DNA from: Hexactinellida sp. DTS-2022
Lineage: Eukaryota > Porifera > Hexactinellida
Assembly (NCBI GenBank): GCA_028753945.1
Contig: JAPNXP010000002.1
Location: 4,774,001-4,838,000, forward strand
Direction of reading: 5' to 3'
Length of the DNA: 64,000 nucleotides
Below, one piece after another: positions 24,178 to 34,867 of the stretch. The position numbers and the translations under genes were made by a program. Each line of letters starts with the position of its first letter. Within the stretch, counting starts at the first letter, position 1. The notes under the pieces were generated by a model. The model was not told the origin of the DNA and did no database searches. It worked only from the letters and a program-made list of their open reading frames with translations.

Positions 24178-24188
24178 AAATACAAATA
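24178..24188 (+). promoter_or_regulatory. Candidate self-primer site (no tRNA-type primer site)
   Basis: The bases right after the LTR do not contain the TGG that begins a tRNA-primed site. Instead AAATACAAATA is an exact 11-base complement of TATTTGTATTT inside the LTR (24124-24134). Tf1-type elements prime from the 5' end of their own RNA with an 11-base match; whether the transcript begins at 24124 here is unknown, and AT-rich chance matches are possible. Confidence 0.3.
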
Positions 24189-24200
24189 CTATCAGACAAA

Positions 24201-24989
24201 ATGGCAACGCCGATCTCCATTGGAATTCCACCGTTGCGTGAAGGACAGACAATTACCTCGTGGCGACCACATTTCGAAGCAGCGGTATCCACCATAATAC
24301 AGGGGGAAGGAGGTGCCAAAGCAGCGATCAGACTACTGCCAGCTTATATCAATCGAGGGAAAATGGAGTGCAAAGTGGTAATAGGTGCACTAGAAACAGA
24401 ATCACTCCAAGCCGCGTTCGAATACCTAATAGAGCGACTAGACCCCAAAACATACGAATTTGCTGCCACTGAGAGATTCCGACTCATGACGTGGCCACCT
24501 GGTGAAACCGCTATGGATTTCTTCGCGAGGTACTTAGAAGAGGCAAATATAGCACAGATCACCCCCAAACAAGCTTGCAGATTTAAGTTAACTCAACTTC
24601 CTCAAGAAGTGCAGCCGAAACTCAAGGAATGGGTAACTCCGCAAATAGCAGACCTCTCTGAGGACGGGGCTGTCAAATTCGCAGCGGAGATTCGGCAAGT
24701 GCTGCAGAGTAAAGGGATACCTCTCCACAAAGGATGGCGCGGTGTGAACTCCCCCAAGGTGTGTTACGCGAAGACTATCGAAGTAACGTCGGGCGCTGAC
24801 CAGAACGCAGTGTCAAGCGAAGATGATGAGGATACGGTCCAAACGGTTCGCGTACGCGGATCAGATACTAGGTTTCCGAAGAGTAAGAAGGCAACGCCCT
24901 CAGAACGGAAGTGCTTCGGCTGCGGTCAACCTGGCTATTTCATACGTGAATGTCCACACAAAAGATGCGCAGTATGCAAGCAGAGCTGA
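24201..24989 (+). pseudogene. gag: gag of the Gypsy element (truncated by a stop)
   Basis: Capsid/nucleocapsid polyprotein, 262 codons from an ATG only 24 bases after the LTR. The middle carries a capsid-like helical segment (FFARYLEEA, QLPQEVQPKLKEW at about residues 110-145). The nucleocapsid part has a zinc knuckle C238-x2-C241-x4-Y246-x4-C251, in which the metal-binding His is a Tyr. A second knuckle begins with C256 and C259 and is cut by a TGA. The related copy in the palindrome (34-35 kb) has both knuckles intact with His, so both changes are lesions of this copy. The frame continues in the same phase past two stops into the protease. Confidence 0.9.
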
Positions 24990-25043
24990 CTCCGCACCAG
25001 CTACCGTCCATCCAAGAGTAATTTAAACTACGGAAAGAAGTAA

Positions 25044-27103
25044 GTGATAGACAGGGGAAACGTTTACCAAGTGTCAACTAGTGAGAACGCAGTCACGCTC
25101 ATAGTACGAATCCAAGGTAAGGAAGTAGCAGCAATGTTGAATACTGGAGCAACACCTTGTATAATTGACAGGGGTACAGTAGAGAGACTGAACCTAACTC
25201 AAATAATAGAACACGAGCCTAGTAAGGTGTATGGGCTGTGCACAGTCCCGTGCAGGTCTTGGGGTACAAGATGGCCAAGGTAAAAGTTGGTTCGCACAGA
25301 CCGGTAGTGCAGAAAATACACGTACTCGACACTGAAGAACCCACGGTGCTTCTCGGCCGTCAGCTAATGCAAAAGCTGGGTACGGTTTCATTCGACTTTC
25401 AGAATAGCAGGATCAAGATTGGGGATACTTGGGAGTCCTATGAGACAGAGATATGTGGCGGAACTCCGCTGGCCAGGGCTCAAGTAGCAAAGCAAGACGA
25501 AGAAGTTGAAAATCCTAGCAGAAGAAAGCATCCCAATCTGATTAATCAAAAGTTACCGCGTGAGGAACACTCTAAGCTCGAGAAAATTATCGAGAAGTTC
25601 CATCATGGATTTGCACTGAATCACAAGAAACCGTCACGTACCAAGCTATCAACTTATCACGCTATTGTGACTGGGGACGCGTTACCTCAGAAGAGCCGCC
25701 CGAGAAGAGTTCCCCCGAAGTGGGAAGAGGAGATAAACAGACAATTAGAGGATATGCTAGCAGCTCGCCCACCGATAGTGAAACCCAGCTCGTCGCCTTG
25801 GGCTTCAGACGTGGTCCTTGTTAGAAAGAAGGACGGTAGCCTGCGGTTCGCAGTGGATTACAGACGTCTGAATAAGATTACTAAAAGGGATGAATACAGC
25901 TTACCGAATCCACAAAGCATATTTGATAAGCTTCGCGGGAGTCACTATTTCTCCAAGTTAGATATGGCTTCTGCTTACTGGACTATTCCAATTCGCCCAA
26001 AAGACACAGAAAAGACAGCGTTCCACACACCACGTGGGTTGTTTGAGATGTTGGCTATGCCATTTGGACTTTGCAACAGCCAGGCTACTTTTCAGAGGGT
26101 AATGGACCAAGCATTAAATTGGCTTAACAACGTAGAGAGTTACGTGGATGACATTTTGGTGTATTCACAAACATTTACGGAACATCTTGACCACCTTACT
26201 CGGGTGTTCGAGAGGTTGGACGAGGCGGGGCTGCAACTGAGGATGGACAAGTGCCAGCTAGGCTTCGAATCCGTTGAATTCCTAGGGCACTGGCTATCAC
26301 GAGGGGGGAGAAGCCCACTGAATGGCTATGTAGAAAGAGTGCGAAACTTCTCTAGGCCGCAAACAGTTTCCCAATTGCAACGCTTCCTCTGCACGGTGAA
26401 CTACTATCGTTGATACATCCAGAACATTGCTAGTATAGCTGGGCCGTTATATTCTCTCACGCGTAAAGGGGTAAAATGGGATTGGGACGCTGGATGCGAG
26501 GAGGCATTCCAACATCTACGCCGGGTGTCATCTGGGGACCCGGTCACATTGGCCTTCCCAGACTGGAGACAGGCTTGCCATATTGGAACAGACGCTTGTG
26601 GAACGGGAATAGGAGCAGTGCTTGGACAGATGGACGAAGCAACTCAGAAAGTGAGACCCCTCGAGTACTACTCATCCGCACTTAGCCCCAGCCAGAAGAA
26701 TTATTCGGCCGGGCAACTAGAGACGTGGGCAGTAATTGCGGCAACTCGCAAATGGAGTGTTTATTTGAAAGGTGCTGAGAGGGTAGTAGTGCACACCGAT
26801 CATTCTCCCTTGAGATGGCTCCAAAATCAAAAAGACCCCAAACCTACATTCGCCAGGTGGTTAATGGAGCTTCAAGGAATACCCCTAGAGATTGCCGTAC
26901 GCCCTGGGAGGGAAAACATCGTGGCAGACTACCTCAGTCGGAATCTAGAAGCCAAATTCGATGAGGAGGTTAATTCAGAAGATGCCTTTGAGGACAAAAT
27001 CTACGTGACGGAATCCACACAAAGTCTCCCGGCCAAGATTGCAGAAGGACAATCAAGGGATCCAGTTATCGAGGACGCACTCAGACAACTGAGATCAAGT
27101 TAA
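25044..27103 (+). pseudogene. pol: pol part 1: protease, reverse transcriptase, RNase H (frameshifted, one stop)
   Basis: The protease segment (25044-25283) has the active-site motif as LNTG (residues 32-35 from 25044) where the sister copy has LDTG, so the catalytic Asp is lost. A frame change near 25250 leads to a 391-codon frame (25238-26413) with the reverse transcriptase: KLDMASAYW holds the first catalytic Asp and SYVDDILV (YVDD at residues 302-305) the other two. A TGA at 26411-26413 replaces a codon that is TGC (Cys) in the sister copy, in the YYR-C-Y segment. The same phase then continues to 27103 with RNase H: GTDACGTGIGAVL, LETWAVIA, HTDHSPLRWL and VADYLSR supply the four acidic residues. 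Apart from the protease, catalytic residues are kept. Confidence 0.92.
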
Positions 27104-28540
27104 AGGGTAATAACTTGGGGTCTCAGGAAAGTAGGAGAACGTCTTAAAGTGGTACAAGGGAAACTCTTCTTCCAGGACAGGATAGTGGTACCGAAACAGA
27201 TAAAATGCGAGGTAATTGAACAGGTACACTCACAGCACCATTTCGGAAAAGCCGGCACATTACAATAACTTCGGAAGAATTTTTCTGGGTCGGATGGCTA
27301 GGGACGTAGAGAAGTCCTGCCGGAATTGCTTAGTTTGCCACAAATCAAAACCTTCCAATAAGGGCAAAGAACCGATTCGCGAAATGTGTGGATACGAAGG
27401 GAGACCTGGGTACGCAGTGGGCATCGATATCGGGACGCTTCCCTGGTCAGAGGATGGATATCGCTACTTTCTGTTGATAGTTGACCTGTTCAGCAGACAC
27501 ATAGAGGTCCAGCCGATGAAAGACCAACGAGCAGCGACAATCGTGAAAGCCTTTGAAGAAGCCTGGGTTTACAAAGGACATGGTGTCCCAAAGGTGGTAT
27601 TGAGTGACCAGGGGCCGAACGTAGACGGCGAAACATTCAGAACGTTCTGCCATGCACTCGGTGTAAACAAGAGGAGAACGACACCCTACCGACCTCAGTC
27701 AGATGGGATGTCAGAGAGAAATATCGGAATGGTCAAGCAAGTCATTCGTTGCCTGCAGCAGGACAGGCAATTAGATAGAGGTTCTTGGCCATCCTTGCTC
27801 TCCGAAGTTTCATTCCACTGCAATGCAATGGTGAATAGTACGACTCGAGTCTCTCCACACATGTTAACGTATGGTCGTGAGCCTCTAAGCCCTCTCGACG
27901 CATGGTGCAATGAGTTACAGGAATGCGAAAGTAATACACACAGCGAATACTTGGAATCCTTAAGACGCACTCAAGCAGAGCTCAACTCGATTGCGAAGGA
28001 GTATTCTGATCAAAACCTCAGGAAAGCGAGGGAGAGGTGTAACAAAGGAAAATCTGAATCACAGGTCTCAAGTGGAGATCTGTTCCTTCAAGGAGGAATG
28101 CTAGAGAGGATTCACTAGTTCCCAGGTTCGACGGACCATATCAAGTACTCGCGCGGAGAGAAGCTGACGTGAAACTCAGACTGACCCACCGGGATAAGTG
28201 GGTACACTTGGATCACTGCAAGCAATACGAAGGAACCATCCCAATTACGTTCGAAACTCCTGCAACCCAAACGACAGAACCCCAGGCGTTGATGGGTCAA
28301 GGAGAAGAGAACTCTGACCCCCCTAACAGTTATACTCAAAATGAAGGTGATAGAGCAGGTACAGTTGATAGTACAGTGAGTGGAGACTACGAGGAATTAG
28401 ACACGATCCCAGAGGATCGTGGAGGAGAAATGGGAACGAGACGTTACCCAATAAGACATCGGAGACGTCCACAGTATCTTGGAGATTACGTGACATGGGA
28501 CGAAGCAACACAACGCGAATATCCCCCTCAGACAAAGTGA
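27104..28540 (+). pseudogene. pol part 2: integrase (frameshifted)
   Basis: The zinc-binding domain is split by a frame change near 27210-27265 (VHSQHHFGKA in one phase, CRNCLVCHKSK in the next). The core (27375-27900) has the three catalytic acids in IDIGTLPW, LSDQGPN and MSERNIGM. After another frame change near 28100, the C-terminal part (28169-28540) has the WVHLDHCK segment usual for Gypsy integrases and a basic RYPIRHRRRPQYL tail. About 10 bases of purine tract and the 3' LTR follow. Confidence 0.9.
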
Positions 28541-28546
28541 GATTTC

Positions 28547-28559
28547 CGAAAGGGGGTGA
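28547..28559 (+). promoter_or_regulatory. Polypurine tract
   Basis: CGAAAGGGGGTGA immediately upstream of the 3' LTR; the purine run is where plus-strand DNA synthesis starts in LTR retrotransposons. Confidence 0.8.
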
Positions 28560-28728
28560 TGTTATAGTTTAGTCGATTGTTAACCAACCTTAGTAGTTGC
28601 TCTTAGCTCGCACAAGTTATTGTGTGTTTAGTTAGACTTCACTAATGTCTATATTTATTTGTATTTCTATTAATCAACATATTATTCATTTGTTTACAAG
28701 TTATTCATTTGTTTACAAGTTCTCAACA
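28560..28728 (+). repeat. 3' LTR with 19-bp tandem duplication
   Basis: 169 bp, same ends as the 5' LTR. Near its 3' side TTATTCATTTGTTTACAAG occurs twice in tandem; the 5' LTR has it once. Because both LTRs are copied from one template at insertion, the difference must postdate insertion or reflect template slippage during it. Confidence 0.92.
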
Positions 28729-28732
28729 GTTG

Positions 28733-30305
28733 GTGAATTACAATTTATGTTTCACATCTAACACTTCACTTTTCACATTATTGGTGAAACTATCCGTACC
28801 CCTCATACACTTTTCGCGGCAAGCATCCATAAATATTAAAAAACTGGAATAGTAAAACTGGACATTTCTAAATTTTGTCCAAAATCCTGGAAAGGAACGA
28901 CCACTGAGAGGCACTAAGGCAACATATGGCACATCGAGGTTTGTATTCCACATTAAATCGAGCATCTAGCTTATGTACACAGAGTGTTCAATGTTCCTCA
29001 TATATGTTCGCCTTCTCTCTCCTAGAGTGCAACTCTGTTTTCAAGAATCCTATTAACCGTAGCCCAGCAGTTTTTGAGGTATTTCCAAAAGACTACAGTA
29101 TGGTTGGTGTCCATCCGAGGAGCTGTATCTTTAACAACCAAATCAACTATAATAATATGTCAAGATTCAAAAAAATTTAACAAAATTCGTCAAGGTTTGA
29201 AATGTAGTGATGACAAACCGTTTCTCTAAATTCGAAATATTGTCTGAAATAATGTACAAATATCTGCACCTTAAAACATCATTAGATACAACCGTATTAT
29301 TATTAGTTCTCAAATACAAAAAATCAAAAGATTCTGATCTGTAGCTCTCATGATAGAACAATTGAAAAAATCTTCAAATCTCTTTTCAACGCACCATGGA
29401 TAATTTAATAATTAAAATAAATGCCTTATAAGATGCACAACTTTATAATTTGATCACGAAATATGGTTATCAAGCCATTATATAGTCTAACAATCAGCTG
29501 CACCCTACTTCCACTGTCAAATTTTTGATTTCCATTTTTCAAAAGAAGGTGGCAAGCAAGGGGCAGAAGTGACTTTTATGACACGTCATCATCATAAATT
29601 TCAAATTTTTTATTTTTTTATTGTAATCGATAGAGGATGAAAAAAATGTCGGACTCCGAGCTTTTTTGCAATAATGATAATTATATCCACCAATATGGCA
29701 CTGTTACAACATGTAGCAGCTGGGCCGTGACGTTTAAAGTAGTTGTAGCTGGTACTTGTATTGAAACAAGATATGATGATAGTACTGGATAGAATAAGTA
29801 CGAATATATTAGGGCAGCAGTATCAAATAGATAATTTTCTAATGAAATGTGGATAAAAGCAAAAACCATCCATTAACCAGCCAAAAGTGAATTAGCTTCC
29901 CAGTACCATTGAATTATAAATAAATTTCCAAGAAGAAGTGATATGAAAAGATGAAATTAGATAAATGAAGAAATGCAAAGATGATACGAAAATGGAAATG
30001 TATTTCTATTATTTATACTGCCCCCACCCCCAGAGCCTATTCTAATGACCCTGATACAATCAACAACCAATGCAATCAAGTTGCTTTGGTGAATGTGTCA
30101 AAATATTGACTATTTTCTTGGCGTGACTTCACTGCTGTTAGATGGAACATAACATTGTCAATATGTTTCTTATTTTTTACTTATACGACAAAATACTTCT
30201 AGAAATAACAGATATCGGATGTCAATTTTTATGTCCAGTTATATTAAAGTATTTGTCCAGGAATGTCCAGTTTTCACCTACCAAAAATATACAAATAGTG
30301 TAAGT
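28733..30305. other. Non-coding stretch
   Basis: No gene seen. 29520-29650 pairs with 8920-9050 (short dispersed repeat). 30000-30050 has a short C-rich patch. Confidence 0.45.
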
Positions 30306-30309
30306 GAAT

Positions 30310-30605
30310 CGTTTTCATCGATTACGTCATGGGACTGAAACCTGGAATGCTGATACCTTTTTGAGTGCTGATTCAGTTGATGATACTCAGGCTGCTATGT
30401 ACCGACTGAGTTCCTTAATACACTTAGTCCTAATGGTATGCCTCCTCATCGACAAATCCTGAAAAGGTTCGCATCTATTATTCTATTGCGCAGTCTTGAT
30501 CATACTCAGGATTTGTGTAATGGGACTCGCTTAACTGTGATATCTGTTTGCAAAAGGCTGATAGATGCTGAGATTGCCACAGGTAGTCATGTGAGAAATC
30601 GTGTA
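30310..30605 (+). pseudogene. Helitron/PIF1-type helicase fragment
   Basis: Remains of the C-terminal region of a PIF1-family helicase of the Helitron type. One phase gives ADSVDDTQAAM; the next gives VPTEFLNTLSPNGMPPH, then RQILK, ASIILLRSLDHTQDLCNGTR, LIDAEIATG and RNRVF, in the order usual for these helicases (the SPNGMPPH and LLRNLD..LCNGTRL motifs). There is a frame change near 30400, and everything upstream (ATPase core, Rep domain) is missing. The last part, from 30531 on, is repeated in inverted orientation at the far edge of the palindrome (39655-39737). Confidence 0.8.
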
Positions 30606-33600
30606 TTCACTCTTTGCCCCCCCCCCCCTTGGGATTTAAATGTTCTCTGGCTTCACCCCCCCCCAGATTTTCAGAAAAATTGGAAAGTTCGACGCCTATG
30701 GTACACATTGTTTGAGAGGTGGACTGTCTTCGGGGAATATTGGTATTTACTGCACGCAAGTTTTGCAATGACAGCAATTCAGTTATTACTTAGATAGAGG
30801 TGATTAATGTTATCTGGACAGAGGTGATTAATGTATAGAGGTGATTAATGTTATACCTGTACAAGTACGTGTTGAAGGTAGAGGTGATTAATGTTATACC
30901 TGTACAAGTACGTGTATAAGGGACACGATAGAGCAGTTGTTGAATTCAAATCAGGCAGTGAGACTGTGGAAACTGCTAACGTCCATTAAACTTTTCGGCA
31001 TACCATTAAGGTTAAATTACCCCACGTGAATGATAGTTCTTGTATTAATCTGTAATTGTGAGATATATATACCTATACGATACAATTAATAAACCAAAAA
31101 GAAAATGTCCCTATCTATTATACTTTTTATTTTTTGTCGGTTTCAAAATTTGGCTAATACAAATCTCCCATAGGGCGATTTCCAAAAGTGGTGGTAGATA
31201 TTATGGGTAATTTGGCAATGCGGCCATCAATGTTTGTTATCAGAATCAATATTTAAAGATTATAAGCGTAAGGAGTTGGTAGACGGTTTACATTTTTGAA
31301 TTATGACTTGGAATTTTTTTTATCAAGCATTTAATAAAATTTCGCATAAAAAGATGACCTTTTTGTCCATTTTTTGGTTTTAAAAGGTCGCAATATTTTT
31401 TATTTAGATCTTATCAAAATTCTAAACCGCCCACCAACCGCCCATAACGATGATCTATCTGATAGATCACACAGTACAGGTCTTTAGCAAATAATGATCT
31501 TGCAAACCACACACTTATCAGGTGGAGTCTGAAAAAATCCCCCTATGGGACTTTTGTATTAGCATAATACTGCAAGCCCAATAATTTCGAATTTATAGAA
31601 GATAATTAGATTTCGTTTTCAGTTTCGATATAGCTATAATGTCTTCCATCATATATGTGAAATTCAAACTCCCACCTTCAAAACTAAATTCATGCGTTTT
31701 TTTGGGTGAATCTGCTGTAATTTAACCTTAACCAGTTTGGTGTACCAGTAACCTCTTAGGTATACCATTAAACTCTTCAGTGTACCATTAATCCAAAAGT
31801 GTTTTTGTTTCTTGATCCTTTAGCGGCCAGAATCTCGATGTAATCTGTAAAGAGATCAACCATCAATAGAAAATATCCATATCCTGAGGACTCATCGTCC
31901 GTCCACGGGAGTGTCCCAATAACCATTGCCACTGTTTCACCAATATCCATTACACAAGTTGGCTCTCAAGCTTGAGTTTTGTGTTTGCCTTTTTAACATA
32001 CCAAGCATCCACAACAAAAGGACTTTACATCGCGAGGCATGTCTAACCAAAAGAAACTTTTTCGTAACGAGCGCAAGGTTGCGGCTTGTCCGAGGTGATG
32101 TTGTGCGTGAATTACACGGATTACCTCGTTGCGAAGATGTTTAGGAACAAGACGTTATTCGAACCGTAATGCGCCATATGCAGTGTTCAGTCTTTCGGCT
32201 ACTTTCTTTAACTGTCCTGTCGTGATCCCCACATCTTGATCTAACTGATCCAGTGCGTTGCTATAACTTGATCAAGTTTCTGCTGTTCTGCGATCCTTAA
32301 ATACATGTCGTCCTTAGCTGCAATCTGGAAAATATTTTCCTCAAATACGTCCTCATTATTAATATCTTCATCCAAGCTCATCCCTGGTTTTCGACTCAGT
32401 TAGTTCCGCAATCTGATTCTCCTTTCCCGGCCTGTAATCAATCCTAAATGTTAATTGCTGAAGTTCCATTAACCAACGGGCGTTGTATGCTTGGGATCCC
32501 TTTGGAACTGCAGCCATTTTAGAGGGCAGTGGTCAGTTAGTAGCACAATACTTCAGCCCCTTTCAGGTATACCGACTATTTCCGAATCGCTGCCACCAGT
32601 GCCCATGCCTCCAGCTGTCCCGACGAATAGTTTTTCTGTGCAGAATTCAATGATGAGGAGAAAAACTGAATAGGCCGTAATTTGCCCGTTTCTTTGTCCA
32701 GCTGTGACAACACTGCGGCCACTCCTCTATAACTCGCTACCCCTTCCGCATAAAACTCAGCCTGCCCGTCTGGGTGGGCAAGAGATACAGGTTCTCTTAC
32801 CAGCTGTGTGCGAAGCAGTTCGAAAGCTGTCCGACATTGCGAATTCCATTGCCAACATTTTCCTTTCTGTAAGAGAGCATACAAGGGCTCAGGAATCTTG
32901 GATAAGTCCTTCATGTAGCAACGATAGTAATTCACAGTACCTAAAAACCTTTGCAGTTCTGTAATAGTTGTGGGGTGAGGAAAGGTTTCTAATTTGTGTA
33001 CATAATCTGGCACGGGACTCCTCCCCGTCATCGAGATTTGGTGACCGAGGAATTCAACTTCTCTGTACCCTAGTTGACACTTGTCCTTCCATAATTGTAG
33101 ACCTGCCTTGTCGATACGCTGGAATACAGTCTTCAAATCTTGAAGGTGATCTTCGAATGTAGACGAAAAAACCAGGATATCATCAACGTAGCTTTCGCAG
33201 TTGGGTGCTTTATCTAGTGCCCTATCCATCACTCGCTGAAATGTAGCTGGCGCATTGCATAACCCGGAGGGCATTACTAACATTTCGTACATCCCCCTTG
33301 GCGTATGGAAAGCTGTTTTCTCTACATCTTGTTGATCAATTGGGATAGCCCAATACGCTGACGCAATATCTAGTTTAGAGAAGTAACTTTTCCCTGCCAA
33401 TTTGTCGAATATCGAATGTGGATCAGGTAGACTGTAATTATCTCTTTTGGTTACGGCATTTAGCCGACGGTAGTCGATGGAAAATCGAAAAGTTCCATCT
33501 CTTTTCTTGACCATCACCACATCAGATGACCATGGAGATTTTCTTGGCTTACATATGGGTGGATCTGCTGCGAGCAATTCCTCTAACTGCCTAGATACCT

Positions 33601-34688
33601 CTGACTCCCAGTGCGGAGGAATACGTTTGGGGCGCGACCTTTGGGGTAGTGCATCTCCTGTAATAATTGAATGAGACTCGTTAAGCTTGCATCGATTCGG
33701 ACGTTTGTGGTGTCGTGCGAACAAGAAGTCATATTCCGAAGTCAGCGCTTCGAGCTTGCACACGTAACTAGGATTTAACTCAGGACAGATAAGTCTCTCG
33801 CACGATTTCCCAGCCGTTTCCACCACATCTCCTTCTTTTGCCACTCTTGCACGACTCAGGGCTGTTGCCCCAATGAGAGAGTCTTCAACGCGAATCCAAG
33901 TTCTCCCGAGGCGAATCTGTCGGTTGGTCCAGTCAAACGTGATTGTACCATGTTGTTCCATAAACTTTCTGCCTAGAAGTAGAAGTGGCTCCTTGCTATC
34001 AAGCACCTGTAATCGCTCCATTACCGGTTCGGAGTTGCCTATCCGTACCGACGCGTCGACATAACCCCGAACTCGTAATGGGTTATCGCACAAGCCATAT
34101 ACCTTACTCGATGAGGGTATCATGTCCTTTGCCAGTTGAAGTTGCACTGCTGTATTGTAATCAATGACGCTAGGTTTCGCACCAGTATCCAACATCGCAG
34201 CCACGTTGTAAGGACCGATCTTGACTTGGACAGTTACAGATTCTTCTCCTGTAGATGCTTGGTATATCCTACGCTTCTGATCTTTCGGTTTTCTTGCCCG
34301 ACGGGGACAATCAAATGGCTTGTGACCAGCTTCACCGCAAATATAGCAATGTCTGTTCGGGCAATCACGGATCAGATGATTGCATGAGCCACATGCGTAA
34401 CACTTGGGACGTTCTGTTCTGGTCCTCCTGGGTATTGTGGTTTGCTTGAATCGGACGGTCTGGACGCCTGGAGGGGTGGTCCCTCGCGGACTTGACTCAT
34501 CACTCTCGATTTCCTTTGGAGCTTCCACATCAGCAGGATCCTGATGGACAAGTTGTATGCGACATCCCCGATCTAATGCAATTCCTTTTTCCATGAGCGT
34601 TTTTCGAAGCACTGTACTGAATTGTAGGGCATCGTCCGCTGTCAGGTCATCGCCCTTGGTTCTAACCCATTCCTTTAGTTTAGTTTGC
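30531..34688 (+). repeat. Left arm of a large imperfect palindrome
   Basis: Inverted copy of 34868-39737, with a spacer of about 180 bp. The arm holds, from the outside in, the Helitron-helicase tail, a C-rich and tandem-repeat segment, an insertion found only here (31010-31727), integrase remains, and the truncated Gypsy pol/gag on the minus strand. Over the ~2-kb coding core the arms give the same protein; I noticed one silent-type difference (near 32974 versus 36602). This arm also has an extra ~43-bp tandem copy near 30870 and lacks 18 bases near 31938. Confidence 0.92.
31010..31727. mobile_element. TTAA-target element, family I, in left arm
   Basis: 718 bp with TTAA on both sides (31006-31009, 31728-31731) and inverted ends GGTTAAATTACCCCAC / GTAATTTAACC. 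The opposite arm reads straight through the site (CTGGTTAATGGTATGCC near 39296), giving the empty target. Non-coding; piggyBac-like by target choice only. Confidence 0.88.
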
Positions 34689-34717
34689 ACTTTCAAGGGT
34701 ACTTGAGTTACCATCAC
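31790..34717 (-). pseudogene. Truncated Gypsy gag-pol, minus strand (left arm)
   Basis: The 713-codon open frame (34717 to 32576) covers the gag tail, two intact CCHC knuckles (C106-C119, C124-C137), protease (DTG at 177-179), reverse transcriptase (YVDD at 510-513) and the start of RNase H, ending at a TAG. Further on, in broken frames, come the rest of RNase H, the integrase HHCC finger (HAQHHLGQA ... CCGCLVC-like) and the first integrase Asp segment (GTLPWTDDESSGY). The copy stops soon after ILAAKGS; the remaining integrase and 3' LTR are absent. On the other side gag is cut near its capsid end, with no 5' LTR. It is related to, but clearly distinct from, the element at 24-28.7 kb. Confidence 0.9.
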
Positions 34718-34867
34718 GAGACGTCATCCAGACGAAGACGTCTTCGACTCAGCAGCGCGTTTAGGCGGTATGTAATGGATTCCAGGTGAACTAATTCAAG
34801 ATTTCTTTGCCAAGTACCTTGAGGAGGCAATAAAAGCTTGGATAAAAGCGAAAGCGGCATGCGTGTT
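34689..34867. other. Palindrome spacer
   Basis: About 180 bp not shared between arms. 34689-34717 is the continuation of the left copy's gag (a TQVPLK segment). 34785-34867 is the continuation of the right copy's gag (FFAKYLEEA, then AACVFKLN). The right copy has lost about 30 bases just where the left copy retains them. A 14-bp perfect palindrome, CGAAGACGTCTTCG, sits at 34733-34746. Confidence 0.7.

Larger units (their letters stand above)
24028..28728 (+). mobile_element. Complete but broken Ty3/Gypsy LTR retrotransposon
   Basis: 4701-bp element: 5' LTR, gag, pol (protease, reverse transcriptase, RNase H, integrase), polypurine tract and 3' LTR, with no envelope gene. It is flanked by a 4-bp duplication GTTG (24024-24027 and 28729-28732). 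Integrase follows RNase H, which defines the Ty3/Gypsy order. Two premature stops and about three frame changes interrupt the reading frame, and the protease active site is altered. The two LTRs are nearly identical apart from a 19-bp tandem duplication, one inserted base and two substitutions, so insertion appears fairly recent. The internal region is more GC-rich than the surroundings, as expected for a newcomer. Confidence 0.95.
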
